A stretch of DNA of 64,000 bases from NCBI RefSeq assembly GCF_030263895.1, contig NZ_CP127161.1, positions 1,054,001 to 1,118,000 of the forward strand, written 5' to 3'. This document shows positions 32,554 to 42,139 of this stretch, piece by piece (the first letter of the stretch is position 1; every line of letters starts with the position of its first letter). Both the position numbers and the translations under genes were made by a program. Source of the stretch: Proteiniborus sp. MB09-C3 (lineage in GTDB: Bacteria; Bacillota; Clostridia; Tissierellales; Proteiniboraceae). The notes beneath the pieces are model-generated. The model saw only the letters and a list, made by a program, of their open reading frames with translations, did no database searches and was not told where the DNA came from.

Positions 32554-33261
32554 ATGAAAACCATTAAAGTCACTACACCAGAGAATATAGAAGTGGAGTA
32601 TACACTTGCGGCATTGGGCTCACGTACTGCTGCTGCTGGTATTGATGTTTTAATTCAGATGGTTTTAATAGGAGCAATATTGATTACAGTGCTACTTATG
32701 GGACTTACGCCAGCTGAGCTTTATGATAGATACAAAAGCTGGGTAATAGCAATATCCTTGCTTTTAATATTCATAATTAACTATGGATATTTCATAATCT
32801 TTGAGATGATTATGAATGGAAAAACACCTGGGAAAAAGATATTTGGTCTGCGTACCATAAGGACTAACGGGCAGCCCATAGCATTTAAGCACTCGGTTAT
32901 AAGAAATTTATTTCGCATTATAGTAGATATATATGGTGTAGGTGTAATATTAATCTTCTTTACAGAGTCTCATAAAAGATTAGGGGATTATCTAGCATCT
33001 ACCATAGTAGTTGCAGAAGAAAAAAGAGAAGCCATATATGATATTAAGCTAGAAAATGAAAAAGTGAATTATAAGTATTCTCTATCTCATGAAGAATACC
33101 AGCTTCTAAGAGAATATTTCAAAAGAAGGGATTCTCTAGGAGAAAAGAGTAATAGAATAGAAAAAGAACTGGGAGAATACTTTGTAGATAAATATAAAAT
33201 TGAGTGGCCTGACTACAGCTATAATAAGCTGTTGGTTGAATTACTTAATGGAATTGTGTAA
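32554..33261 (+). CDS. RDD-family membrane protein
   Basis: A 235-residue protein with an RDD domain: first helix with LGSRTAAAGIDVLIQMVL (Arg and Asp of the signature, about 20-37), second helix near 65-85, and TPGKKIFGLRTIRT followed by a third helix ending LGDYLASTIVVAEE. The last 80 residues are soluble and helical. The open frame runs back to 32479, but AAAGGAG stands just before the ATG at 32554. Substrate is unknown; some RDD proteins act in ion transport. It is divergent from the SpoIIM-family gene, its usual partner. Confidence 0.87.
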   Translation: MKTIKVTTPENIEVEYTLAALGSRTAAAGIDVLIQMVLIGAILITVLLMGLTPAELYDRYKSWVIAISLLLIFIINYGYFIIFEMIMNGKTPGKKIFGLRTIRTNGQPIAFKHSVIRNLFRIIVDIYGVGVILIFFTESHKRLGDYLASTIVVAEEKREAIYDIKLENEKVNYKYSLSHEEYQLLREYFKRRDSLGEKSNRIEKELGEYFVDKYKIEWPDYSYNKLLVELLNGIV

Positions 33262-33329
33262 GAAGTACAATAGGAATATTAATTGCACTTCTAAGACTTA
33301 AAATAAATCTAATTGCGAGGGAGAGAAGT

Positions 33330-34115
33330 ATGGATAAAGAGCCTATTATAACAATAAAAGATTTAAGAATGAATTATGGAGATGGTGAAGATATTTTGAA
33401 AGGGATAAATCTAGAGGTTTATCCAGGACAGATAATAGGATATATAGGTCCCAATGGAGCAGGAAAAAGTACAACAGTTAAAATACTACTGGGGATAATA
33501 AATCAATATAGAGGAGAAGTAAAAATATTTGGAAATAATATATTAGAGGATAGAGTGGAGTATAAAAAAAGAATTGGTTATGTTCCTGAAACAGCAGAAA
33601 TATATGAAAATCTAACTGCTCATGAATATTTGACATTTCTAGGAGAAATATATGATATGGATAATGAAAAGGTAAATGAAAAGGCACAAAGGCTTATGGA
33701 GCTGTTTGGGATAAAAGAGCATTATTATTCCAGAATATCTTCCTATTCAAAAGGAATGAAACAAAAGCTATTGATAATTGCCAGCATGATTCACAACCCA
33801 GATATATTATTTTTAGATGAACCTTTAGGTGGACTTGATGCTAACAGCGTTATGATATTTAAAGAGGTTCTGGCATTATTAGCTGAGCAGGGTAAAACCA
33901 TATTCTATTCATCTCATATCATGGAGATAGTAGAAAAGATAAGCGATAGAATACTCCTTATAAATAATGGGCAAATAGTTGCAGATGGTACTTTTGAGGA
34001 ATTGAAGGAAAAGAGCATGGAAGGCTCTCTTGAGCAGATATTTAATCAGCTTACTGGATTTACTAAGCACAAAGAAATAGCTAATGAGTTTGTATCTCTT
34101 CTAGAGGAGGTATAA
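33330..34115 (+). CDS. ABC transporter ATP-binding protein
   Basis: A 261-residue nucleotide-binding subunit of an ABC-2-type exporter. Walker A GPNGAGKST (about 39-47), Q-loop region GYVPETAEIYENL, signature YSKGMKQKL (about 139-147), Walker B DILFLDEPLGGLD (about 160-172) and the switch His in YSSHIME. AGGGAGAG precedes the ATG. The permease starts one base after its stop. Substrate unknown. Confidence 0.93.
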   Translation: MDKEPIITIKDLRMNYGDGEDILKGINLEVYPGQIIGYIGPNGAGKSTTVKILLGIINQYRGEVKIFGNNILEDRVEYKKRIGYVPETAEIYENLTAHEYLTFLGEIYDMDNEKVNEKAQRLMELFGIKEHYYSRISSYSKGMKQKLLIIASMIHNPDILFLDEPLGGLDANSVMIFKEVLALLAEQGKTIFYSSHIMEIVEKISDRILLINNGQIVADGTFEELKEKSMEGSLEQIFNQLTGFTKHKEIANEFVSLLEEV

Positions 34116-34116
34116 A

Positions 34117-35778
34117 ATGAGGAAGTTTAAATCTTTAAAAATTCTTGATAAATTTAGCTTTTTATTTGAAAAAATGGGAGTAAATTATAAGGTCATGCGT
34201 TCGATTCTGGAGATCAAGCTGACCATGGATGAAAGAAGAGTACCAGTGGCATTAGGAAATACTAATAATAAGGATAAAGATGACAACTTATTTAAAAAAT
34301 CCTTGATTTCTTATGGAATAATGGGTTTATTCATAATGTTTTTCATAATTGTTCCTATTCCAATATATGCAGGTATGAGTATAAGCTTTGGAATGCTGAT
34401 GTTTATGCTGCTAACCACAATGATAGCAGACTTTTCATCAGTTTTGCTGGATATCAAGAGTAAAAACATTCTTTTATCGAGGCCAATAGACGAGAAGACC
34501 TATAATATGTCAAAAATAGTTCATATATTCATATACATGTTTACAATTACAGTAGTAATGGCAGGACCTTCTCTAATTGCGGGAACCATAAAACATGGAA
34601 TACTATTTTTCCTAATATATTTTATAGAGCTAATACTTATTGCTGGATTAGTAGTTTTCTTAACATCATTGCTATATAGCCTTATTCTTAAATATTTTGA
34701 CGGTGAAAAGCTAAAGGATATTATAAATTATTTTCAAATAATCCTTTCCATAATAATGATTGTAGGATATCAGTTAATAGGGCGAATGTTTAACTTGATA
34801 GATGTAAAAATCGTTGCAAATCCTAAATGGTGGAATTTTTTGATTCCTCCTGCGTGGTTTGCAGCACCATTTGAAGTCTTTATAAACAGCAATTATAAAG
34901 GATGGTATGTGTACTTAAGCCTAGTGGCTCTAATAATACCTATACTTTCCTTATTAATTCATTCAAAAGTGGTAATGCCAAGTTTTGAAAGCAATCTTTT
35001 AAAGCTAAATAGCAGCGGTGAAAAAGGCAGCTCTTCTGCAGAGAGAAAACAAAAACTTCACAAAAAAATCGCAGGCTTCTTTTGCTTTAATAAAACAGAG
35101 AGAACTTTTTTTAGATTTTCACAAAACCTATTATCAAATGAGAGAAAGCTTAAGCTTAAGGTATATCCAACATTAGCTTTTGCTGCTGTTTTTCCCTTCT
35201 TAACCTTACTTAACTATGTTAGAAGAGGAACCACATTTGCAGAAATACTTTCTTCATTAAGTCAAGGGAAAGCATATCTTGGGTTATATCTAAGCATATT
35301 TATGTTAAGTAGCACTGTTATGCTCATAGAGTTAAGTGAGAATTATAAAGGAGCTTGGATATATAAAGCTTTACCAATAGAATCACCAGAATTTATCTAC
35401 AAGGGAGCTATTAAGGGATATATTTTTAAATATTGCGTAGGTATTTTGTCATTTGTCAGTTTGATATTTCTAATTTTATATAAATTTAGTATAATACTTG
35501 ATGTAGTGCTAATGTTTATCAATATGATGCTTATAATAGCCATAATGTTTAAAAGTGGGAGAAAAAGACTTCCCTTTAGTGAGAATATAGATAAAATAGA
35601 AAAGCAAAACACGGGCTCCTTCTTATTATTGCTGCTGATTATTGGAGTAACCGCTGGACTTCATTTTCTTACGAGGATCAATACATTAATATTTTATGCT
35701 TATATAGTAGCAGCGTTAATAGCTACAATAATTATGTGGAGAAAAGTTTTTAAGGTTAATTGGGAAGCATTTAATTAA
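34117..35778 (+). CDS. ABC exporter permease, large membrane subunit
   Basis: A 553-residue membrane protein with about ten or more hydrophobic segments in two blocks (about 65-285 and 345-550) separated by a charged cytosolic region with KGSSSAERKQKLHKK. The layout fits a single-chain ABC-2-type permease. It has its own GAGG site inside the end of the ATPase gene, so the two are translated together. It probably exports a lipid, peptide or drug; nothing in the sequence decides. Association with the MoxR/DUF58 cluster is by position only. Confidence 0.8.
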   Translation: MRKFKSLKILDKFSFLFEKMGVNYKVMRSILEIKLTMDERRVPVALGNTNNKDKDDNLFKKSLISYGIMGLFIMFFIIVPIPIYAGMSISFGMLMFMLLTTMIADFSSVLLDIKSKNILLSRPIDEKTYNMSKIVHIFIYMFTITVVMAGPSLIAGTIKHGILFFLIYFIELILIAGLVVFLTSLLYSLILKYFDGEKLKDIINYFQIILSIIMIVGYQLIGRMFNLIDVKIVANPKWWNFLIPPAWFAAPFEVFINSNYKGWYVYLSLVALIIPILSLLIHSKVVMPSFESNLLKLNSSGEKGSSSAERKQKLHKKIAGFFCFNKTERTFFRFSQNLLSNERKLKLKVYPTLAFAAVFPFLTLLNYVRRGTTFAEILSSLSQGKAYLGLYLSIFMLSSTVMLIELSENYKGAWIYKALPIESPEFIYKGAIKGYIFKYCVGILSFVSLIFLILYKFSIILDVVLMFINMMLIIAIMFKSGRKRLPFSENIDKIEKQNTGSFLLLLLIIGVTAGLHFLTRINTLIFYAYIVAALIATIIMWRKVFKVNWEAFN

Positions 35779-35809
35779 CTTAAACTTAACCTTAAATTGA
35801 GGTGATTTA

Positions 35810-36670
35810 ATGAGTAAATTAGCTGGAAAAGGCTGTGAGACAGTAATACCGTCTTCAGATAGAAAACCATTAGAAGAGATAGAAAGAAGTATAATAAAAA
35901 AATATAGAAAGCAAATATGGTCAAAGTTCATTAAAGCCGTAAAGGATTATAGCTTAGTAAATGAAGGAGATAGAGTTGCAGTTGCCATATCTGGAGGAAA
36001 GGACAGCCTTCTAATGGCAAAGCTGTTTCAAGAGCTTAAAATGCATGGAAATGTTCAATTTGAAGTGGAATATATAGCAATGGATCCAGGCTATCATTCT
36101 GACATTAAGGAGCTTTTAATAGAGAATTGTAAGTATTTAAATATACCTATTCATATTTTTGAATCTGGCATATTTGAAATAGCCGACAAAATGGCACAGG
36201 ACTATCCTTGCTATATGTGTGCAAGGATGAGAAGGGGAGCATTATATAATAAGACTAAGGAATTAGGCTGCAATAAACTAGCACTAGGGCATCACTTTAA
36301 TGATGTAATAGAAACCACATTACTGAATGTACTATATGCAGGTAATTTTAAGACTATGCTTCCAAAGCTTAAGGCAGCCAATTTTGAGGGTATAGAGCTT
36401 ATCAGGCCGCTGTACTATATTGAAGAAGCTAGTATTAGACGCTTCATCGAATATAGCGGTATCTGGCCTTTAAATTGCGCATGTATGGTAGCTGCTGAGA
36501 GGATAGGAAATAAACGATATGAGATTAAGGATTTAATAGAAGAGCTTAAAAAGAATTTTGCTAATGTAGATAAGTCTATATTCAAGGCAGCAGAAAATGT
36601 AAACATGAACTCCATACTAGGCTGGGAAAAAGATGGAGAAAAACATTCATATTTAGATTTTTTTGAGTAA
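35810..36670 (+). CDS. TtcA-family PP-loop tRNA thiolation enzyme
   Basis: A 286-residue PP-loop ATP pyrophosphatase of the TtcA group. Seen: ATP loop AVAISGGKDSLLMAKL (about 56-71), CYMCARMRRGAL with the CxxC that in TtcA binds an iron-sulfur cluster (about 135-146), and LALGHHFNDVIETTLLN (about 157-173), plus a third Cys region NCACM. TtcA makes 2-thiocytidine in tRNA; some Gram-positive relatives have other substrates. AGGTGA precedes the ATG. Family sure, target base inferred. Confidence 0.85.
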   Translation: MSKLAGKGCETVIPSSDRKPLEEIERSIIKKYRKQIWSKFIKAVKDYSLVNEGDRVAVAISGGKDSLLMAKLFQELKMHGNVQFEVEYIAMDPGYHSDIKELLIENCKYLNIPIHIFESGIFEIADKMAQDYPCYMCARMRRGALYNKTKELGCNKLALGHHFNDVIETTLLNVLYAGNFKTMLPKLKAANFEGIELIRPLYYIEEASIRRFIEYSGIWPLNCACMVAAERIGNKRYEIKDLIEELKKNFANVDKSIFKAAENVNMNSILGWEKDGEKHSYLDFFE

Positions 36671-36737
36671 TTGATGGTCTCAGACTACTCTCTGTTACAT
36701 CATGTTACCTGTAGATTACTTTAAGGGGGAATGAAGT

Positions 36738-37379
36738 ATGGATAAAAATACAATGTTTGTTATTGATGAAAGAGTTAAAAGGACCATTGCAAATTTAGAA
36801 AAAAATGACATGAACGGATATTATGTCCAAACAGAAGAAGAGGCTCTTGAAAAAGTGAAGGAGCTAATATCAGAAGGAGATACAGTATCTGTTGGTGGTT
36901 CAATGACACTCTTTGAAACAGGTGTTATTGAGTTGCTTAGAAGTGGTAAATACCAATTTCTTGATAGATACAAGGAGGGTCTAAGCCCTTCTGAAATAAA
37001 AGAAGTATTTAGGAAGAGCTTTTTTGCAGATGCATATTTTACGGGAACAAATGCAATTACTGAAAATGGTGAGCTCTATAATGTAGATGGCACTGGTAAT
37101 AGAGTAGCAGCCATGTTATATGGACCAGAAAAAGTAATAGTAATAGCAGGCAGAAATAAAATAGTAAAGGATTTAGACCAAGCTATCCTAAGGGTTAAGG
37201 AGACAGCTGCTCCTGCAAATAATGTAAGACTCAATAAGAATAATCCTTGTACTAAGACCGGATATTGTATGGACTGCAAGCAGGAAAGCAGAATATGCAA
37301 TGAATACACAGTAATCAAAAGACAAAGCGATAAAAATAGGATTCATGTAATCATTATCAATAAAGAATTAGGATATTAA
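36738..37379 (+). CDS. LUD-domain protein (LutC/YkgG-like)
   Basis: A 213-residue LUD-domain protein. SEGDTVSVGGSMTLFETGV (about 47-65) and FTGTNAITENGELYNVDGTGNR (in two parts, about 101-122) match the domain, and a Cys-rich tail follows (PCTKTGYCMDCKQESRIC). In the lactate-utilisation complex LutC works with Fe-S proteins LutA and LutB, but those are absent here, as is common for stand-alone LUD proteins of Clostridia. AGGGGG precedes the ATG. Role unknown. Confidence 0.87.
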   Translation: MDKNTMFVIDERVKRTIANLEKNDMNGYYVQTEEEALEKVKELISEGDTVSVGGSMTLFETGVIELLRSGKYQFLDRYKEGLSPSEIKEVFRKSFFADAYFTGTNAITENGELYNVDGTGNRVAAMLYGPEKVIVIAGRNKIVKDLDQAILRVKETAAPANNVRLNKNNPCTKTGYCMDCKQESRICNEYTVIKRQSDKNRIHVIIINKELGY

Positions 37380-37392
37380 AAAATCTTTAAAA

Positions 37393-37437
37393 ATAAAAAG
37401 TCTGCAAAATTGTTTTTTACAAAATTGCAGACTTTTT
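37393..37437. terminator. intrinsic terminator between LUD gene and guaD, probably bidirectional
   Basis: AAAAAGTCTGCAA and TTGCAGACTTTTTT arms with an imperfect inner stem. T runs can be read on both strands, and the flanking genes converge. Confidence 0.85.
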
Positions 37438-37485
37438 TGTATAGATAGCTTTTTAAAATTATTTTAAAGCATTGGTAAGATTTAT

Positions 37486-38781
37486 TTAAAAGCTTGGCTT
37501 CTCTATCCTATTTCCAGCTACATATCTTTCAACTATATTCCTATCATCGCCTAGATAAATGAATCTTTGTAGACGTTCCTCAAGAGTTAGGTTATCACCA
37601 AGAAAGCTAGAATCATCTATTACAAGAGCATCAAACTCGTATCCCTCTTCAAAGCTTCCTACTTTACCAAAGAATTTGCCTCCACCCTTAGTACCTAGAT
37701 AGAATACCTCTGAGGTTGTGAGAGGGGCAAGCTCCTTGTTAGTTTCGAGCCATTTAATTTTAGAAATTTGAGCAGCAATTGCCATTACACTTGGAATAGA
37801 CATTTTATGTCCACCACTTATATCTGAGCCTAACCCAACATTTACACCTTTATCAAGAAAGTGTCTAACAGGCATTATTCCACTAGACAGATTTAAATTA
37901 GAATATGGACAATGTGCAGCATAAACCTCATTATTCCTCATTAGGATAACTTCTTCTTCAGTATTGTATATACAGTGAGCCATTATAGTAGGCTTTTGAC
38001 CAAACAGACTATAACAGTCATATACATCTGCATAATTTCCATGCTCTGGATGCAGCTCTTTAACCCATTCAACCTCACCCATGTTTTCAGAAAGGTGGGA
38101 CTGTATAGGTACATCAAATTCATTTGCCATTTTACCAAGTTCTTCGAGTATTCCTGCAGAGCAAGTAGGTACAAATCTAGGAGTGATAATTGGTTTAACA
38201 TGCTCTGATTTATTTACATGTGTCTCTAAGTATTCTCTTGTATCTTTTAATGATTGCTGAGTATCCTCTATTATGATATCAGGACAATTTCTGTCCATAT
38301 TTACTTTACCTACATAAGCACCTAGTCCTGCTTTTACAAGTAAATCAAATAATAGGGCTGTGGCTTCCTTATGAACACTTGCAAAGATAACTGCACGCGT
38401 AGTTCCATTTTTCCAAAGCTCCTCTACAACTCGGGAATAAACCTTTTTTGCATAGCCTGTATCCTTGTACTTTGCTTCTTCTGGGAAAGTGTATTCTTCA
38501 AGCCAAGGAAGCAGCTCTTTATCAAGGCCTAATCCAGCGTTAGGAAATTGCGGCGCATGCAAATGTAGATCAACAAATCCAGGAATGATTATTCTATTGC
38601 CAAAATCTTTAACTGAAATGTTTTTATATTCATCAGGTATTTTCGATACTACCTTCTTCACTATGTTATTTTCAACGATTATGAAACCATTTTCCACTGT
38701 ATTGAATCTCTCAGGTGATTCTGTAAAGATTACATGTCCTTTATAGATTTTAATACTGTCTTCCTTTAGCTTTTGGTTCAT
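37486..38781 (-). CDS. guaD: guanine deaminase
   Basis: A 431-residue amidohydrolase that converts guanine to xanthine and ammonia. Metal ligands are visible in order: DLHLHAPQFPNAG (HxH, about 71-83), SHLSEN (about 226-231), AHCIY (about 267-271) and GLGSDISGGH (about 315-324). The PQFPNAG motif is specific to guanine deaminase among these enzymes. It supports purine salvage or use as nitrogen source. Its own promoter lies about 55 bases upstream. No purine riboswitch core was found in the leader. Confidence 0.95.
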   Translation of the reverse strand: MNQKLKEDSIKIYKGHVIFTESPERFNTVENGFIIVENNIVKKVVSKIPDEYKNISVKDFGNRIIIPGFVDLHLHAPQFPNAGLGLDKELLPWLEEYTFPEEAKYKDTGYAKKVYSRVVEELWKNGTTRAVIFASVHKEATALLFDLLVKAGLGAYVGKVNMDRNCPDIIIEDTQQSLKDTREYLETHVNKSEHVKPIITPRFVPTCSAGILEELGKMANEFDVPIQSHLSENMGEVEWVKELHPEHGNYADVYDCYSLFGQKPTIMAHCIYNTEEEVILMRNNEVYAAHCPYSNLNLSSGIMPVRHFLDKGVNVGLGSDISGGHKMSIPSVMAIAAQISKIKWLETNKELAPLTTSEVFYLGTKGGGKFFGKVGSFEEGYEFDALVIDDSSFLGDNLTLEERLQRFIYLGDDRNIVERYVAGNRIEKPSF

Positions 38782-38834
38782 AAAACCAGCTCCTTACTAA
38801 TAATAATTTTATTTATTATTATGTTTCTAGCTTA

Positions 38835-38864
38835 ATTATACCCTATTTAATATGGATGATTCAA
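38835..38864 (-). promoter_or_regulatory. predicted promoter of guaD
   Basis: On the minus strand TTGAAT-N18-TATAAT (TATAAT at 38840-38835). Confidence 0.5.
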
Positions 38865-39227
38865 GAAATGGAGTTATATATGCCAAGGCATTGAAAACAC
38901 ACGTATAGGATCACCTTTTTCCTAAATATTCATTATATATAGATAATAGACAAAAAAATTCAAAAAAAACTAGTGAAATACTTACAAATAGCCTTGTTGC
39001 CTATTATAAGCCTTTTAGCCAGAATTTATTATTTTATTCATGAGATTATCTTTGAAGGAATATAGCAAAAGTTGTAGAATTTATACTAAACGTAACCTCG
39101 TAGCAACTGTTATTAGCCAGTATAGTAGATAAATTAGATCATATGTTTTATTCAGCTATTTAAAGCTCTAGATGAGGTGAAAACCTCCTCGGATAAGACA
39201 TAACTTAGTGCATAAGGGGGGAAAAAG
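38865..39227. other. intergenic region without recognised gene
   Basis: A+T-rich stretch between divergent genes. Near its right end GAGG...CCTC (39174-39190) could form a small hairpin, and an AGGGGGG ribosome site precedes the next gene. No ORF with a ribosome site or RNA family was recognised. Confidence 0.5.
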
Positions 39228-40355
39228 TTGGGAGACATAATAATACAAAAAGTTGTCACAAAAAAGCATGAAAAAAATTTCATCAGATTTCTTTGGGAAA
39301 TTTATGCTGATGATGAATGTTGGGTACCACAATTAATATCTGATTACAAAAAAACTATAAGAGGTAAAAACAACTCATTAGTACAAAGTGGCCCGTTTGA
39401 ACATATAATTGCCTATAGAAATCATGAAATCTGTGGTAGGCTATGCGTAGGCATCAATGAGGAACTAAATAATGCCAAAAATTATAAGGAAGGATATATT
39501 TCTTTATTTGAGTGCATCGATGACTATAAAGTTGCTAAGGAAATGTTTAACTACGCTAGCAATTGGCTTAGTGAAAGGGGAATGGAGAGAATTATTGGAC
39601 CAATATCACTTCCAAATGGTGATGACAATAGAGGACTTATAATAGATAATTTTACTGATCCGACACTTGTAATGAATACATATAATAAAAGCTATTATAG
39701 AGAGTTTTTTGAGAAGTATGGGTTTTATAAATATTGGGATTGCTATGCATATCGTTATGATATAGAAGATGAAATAGAAGATAGATATAGAAAATATGTG
39801 CCCTATGCAATGGAAAAATATAAGTTTAGAGTAGATAAAATAGACTTGAAAAATATAGAGAAAGAGATGAAGGATGTAAAGCAAATAATAGATGAGGCTA
39901 TGCCAAAGGAATGGGATGATTTTATACCTCCCACAGATGAAGAAATAGAGATTATAGGGAAAAGCTTAGTACCCGTAGCAGACCCAGACCTAATTTACAT
40001 AGCTAGAACAGAAGAAGGAAAGCCAATAGGCTTTAATATAGCTTTACCTGACTATAATCAAGTGCTGAAAAAAATGAATGGAAGGCTTTTTCCAATAGGG
40101 TTTATAAAGTTTCTTTATTATAAGAAAAAAATAGACAGGGCAAGACTGTTTGTATTATTCGTTATACCAGAGTATAGAAGAAAGGGAGTACCTTCAGCTA
40201 TTTATTTGAATTTATTTGATTCAGCTAAAAAGAAAGGCTATAAATATGGTGAAGGCTCTACTGTATGGGAATATAACAAGATTATGCAGAGAGACATAGA
40301 AAAGTTTGGGGGTAAGATATATAAGACCTATAGAATTTATAAAAAGGACTTATAG
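39228..40355 (+). CDS. GNAT-fold acetyltransferase-like protein, unknown substrate
   Basis: A 375-residue cytosolic protein. The N-terminal half (KHEKNFIRFLWEIYADDECWVPQ) and the central IIGPISLPNGDDNRGLI and KYGFYKYWDC resemble large uncharacterised GNAT-related proteins. The C-terminal part contains LFVLFVIPEYRRKGVPSAIY (about 302-321), where PEYRRKGV corresponds to the acetyl-CoA loop. The start is a TTG eight or so bases after an AGGGGGG site; no ATG is suitable. It is monocistronic. Fold call is good, function unknown. Confidence 0.78.
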   Translation: MGDIIIQKVVTKKHEKNFIRFLWEIYADDECWVPQLISDYKKTIRGKNNSLVQSGPFEHIIAYRNHEICGRLCVGINEELNNAKNYKEGYISLFECIDDYKVAKEMFNYASNWLSERGMERIIGPISLPNGDDNRGLIIDNFTDPTLVMNTYNKSYYREFFEKYGFYKYWDCYAYRYDIEDEIEDRYRKYVPYAMEKYKFRVDKIDLKNIEKEMKDVKQIIDEAMPKEWDDFIPPTDEEIEIIGKSLVPVADPDLIYIARTEEGKPIGFNIALPDYNQVLKKMNGRLFPIGFIKFLYYKKKIDRARLFVLFVIPEYRRKGVPSAIYLNLFDSAKKKGYKYGEGSTVWEYNKIMQRDIEKFGGKIYKTYRIYKKDL

Positions 40356-40633
40356 ATGTTCAATTGGCGTATTATTTATATACAATACTGTTAAAATATG
40401 TGTCTGATTTTAAGACAGTGTACAAATTGTAAACAAAATTTAATCCCCAATAATTTAGAATGAGGTTACATGATATTATTGCAATGAGCTTATAATTAAG
40501 GCTACTATAATATTTTTTAACAAAGTGTACTATTATTTGCACACTTATATTAAGTTGTTAAATTGAAAATCAGAATTCAGCAATTTATCCTTGGAATTGT
40601 GTATAAAATGCTAAATAAATAAAGTTATAACTG
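40356..40633. other. intergenic region without recognised gene
   Basis: A+T-rich. A small AAGTGT/ACACTT hairpin lies near 40521-40545. No coding or RNA signal that I can support. Confidence 0.5.
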
Positions 40634-40675
40634 AATCAGTATTGTCATTTTGTTAATGATAATACTGATTTTCTA
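40634..40675 (+). terminator. terminator-like hairpin upstream of the liv operon
   Basis: A 15-base stem, AATCAGTATTGTCAT with ATGATAATACTGATT, followed by TTTTC. It could end read-through from the left. A TTGACA box follows at 40682 without a clear -10 at standard spacing. Confidence 0.6.
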
Positions 40676-40820
40676 CATATATTGACAAATAAAGACAAAA
40701 TAATAAATATATCCTCACCTATTTAGAAAAATGGCATGGAAATTGCTTTGATTTTTTACAAGGCTCTAGACTATAAAGTAAAAAATAAAAAACGAAAAGA
40801 AAAATAGGGAGGTTTTTATT

Positions 40821-42083
40821 TTGAAAAAAGCATTATCTTTGTTACTTGTGATAACGTTTTCATTATCACTGTTCCTAGCTGGTTGTACAGGTAATACAAA
40901 TAAGCCAGCTCAAACACCACCGACAAATGAGGAGAATGGAGCAAATGGAGGGACAGAATCAAAGGATCCAATTATAATTGGAGCTCTTACATCCTTAAGT
41001 GGAGCTTTACAAGATTATGGCAAGCAAAATAAACAGGGCTTTATGCTAGGACTAGAGTATGCTACTAATGGAACTATGGAAGTAGCAGGCAGACCAATTG
41101 AAGTTATATGGGAAGATACTACTAACGTACCTGATGTAGCAAGAGAAAGGGCACTAAAACTACTAGACAAAGACAAAGTTGATATATTAATGGGTTGTGC
41201 TTCATCCTCAGATGCAGCAGCTATATTAGACCTTGCAAAAGAATTTAAGACTATTTACGTAATTGAGCCTGCAGCAGCAGACTTTTTAACTGGAGATAGC
41301 TGGAACAAGTACATATTCCGTACAGGGAGAAACTCTGCACAGGACGCAGCTGCTATGGCAGATGTAATTATAAATAGCAAGGCTGGTGCAAGGGTTGCTA
41401 CATTAGCACCAGACAGTGCATTTGGCCGTTCTATGGTTGATCCAATTGTTAATGAATTAATTGAACGTGGAGGAGAACTAGTACATCAAGAGTTTCCACC
41501 AGCAGAAACAACAGACTTTTCTCCATATATTATGAGAATTAGAGAAGCTAAACCTGACTATTTATATGTTATTTGGGCAGGAGCCAATAATCCTTGGTCA
41601 CAATTAATGGAATTTAAACTTGAAAGCTATGGAATTAAAGTAACTACAGGTGCACCAGAAATAGCTGCTTTAAAGAGTATGACTCCAATGATAGGAATGC
41701 AAGGATTTAGCGTATATCACCATACTCTTCCTCAAAACAATCCAGCTAATGAGTGGCTGATTAAGGAAATGAAGGCAAGATATGATGAAGTTCCAGATTT
41801 ATTTACACCAGGTGGTATGTCTGCCGCTATAGCAATTGTTACAGCTCTAGAGAAAACAGGCGGAAATACTGACTCAGAGGTATTAATTGAAACAATGGAG
41901 GACATGGAATATGAAAGCCCAACTGGAAAGAGATATTTCCGTAAGGAAGACCATCAATCAATACAACCACTATATGAAATAATACTTAGAGAAGTAGAGG
42001 GTGTAGATTATCCAGTGCCAGAATTTGTTCGTGAGATTCCAGCAGAAGATATTGCACCTCCTATAACAGCACCAGGTAGATAA
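40821..42083 (+). CDS. livK: branched-chain-amino-acid-type ABC transporter, substrate-binding lipoprotein
   Basis: A 420-residue type I periplasmic-binding-fold lipoprotein. Signal peptide with lipobox LAGC, lipidated Cys22, then a Thr/Pro/Asn-rich spacer to about residue 50. The binding domain starts PIIIGALTSLSGALQDYGKQ and contains GCASSSDAAAILDLA, typical of the Leu/Ile/Val and amide/urea binding family. It collects the ligand outside the membrane. The start is TTG after GGGAGG. Four transport genes follow. The exact ligand cannot be read from sequence. Confidence 0.92.
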   Translation: MKKALSLLLVITFSLSLFLAGCTGNTNKPAQTPPTNEENGANGGTESKDPIIIGALTSLSGALQDYGKQNKQGFMLGLEYATNGTMEVAGRPIEVIWEDTTNVPDVARERALKLLDKDKVDILMGCASSSDAAAILDLAKEFKTIYVIEPAAADFLTGDSWNKYIFRTGRNSAQDAAAMADVIINSKAGARVATLAPDSAFGRSMVDPIVNELIERGGELVHQEFPPAETTDFSPYIMRIREAKPDYLYVIWAGANNPWSQLMEFKLESYGIKVTTGAPEIAALKSMTPMIGMQGFSVYHHTLPQNNPANEWLIKEMKARYDEVPDLFTPGGMSAAIAIVTALEKTGGNTDSEVLIETMEDMEYESPTGKRYFRKEDHQSIQPLYEIILREVEGVDYPVPEFVREIPAEDIAPPITAPGR

Positions 42084-42139
42084 AAGTACAAGCCAATATT
42101 AAAAGATATATACGGTCAATTATAGAAAGGATGTATATA

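Noticed and set aside
38782-38960. Purine riboswitch before guaD
   Set aside because: No conserved purine aptamer core or loop sequences on the minus strand.
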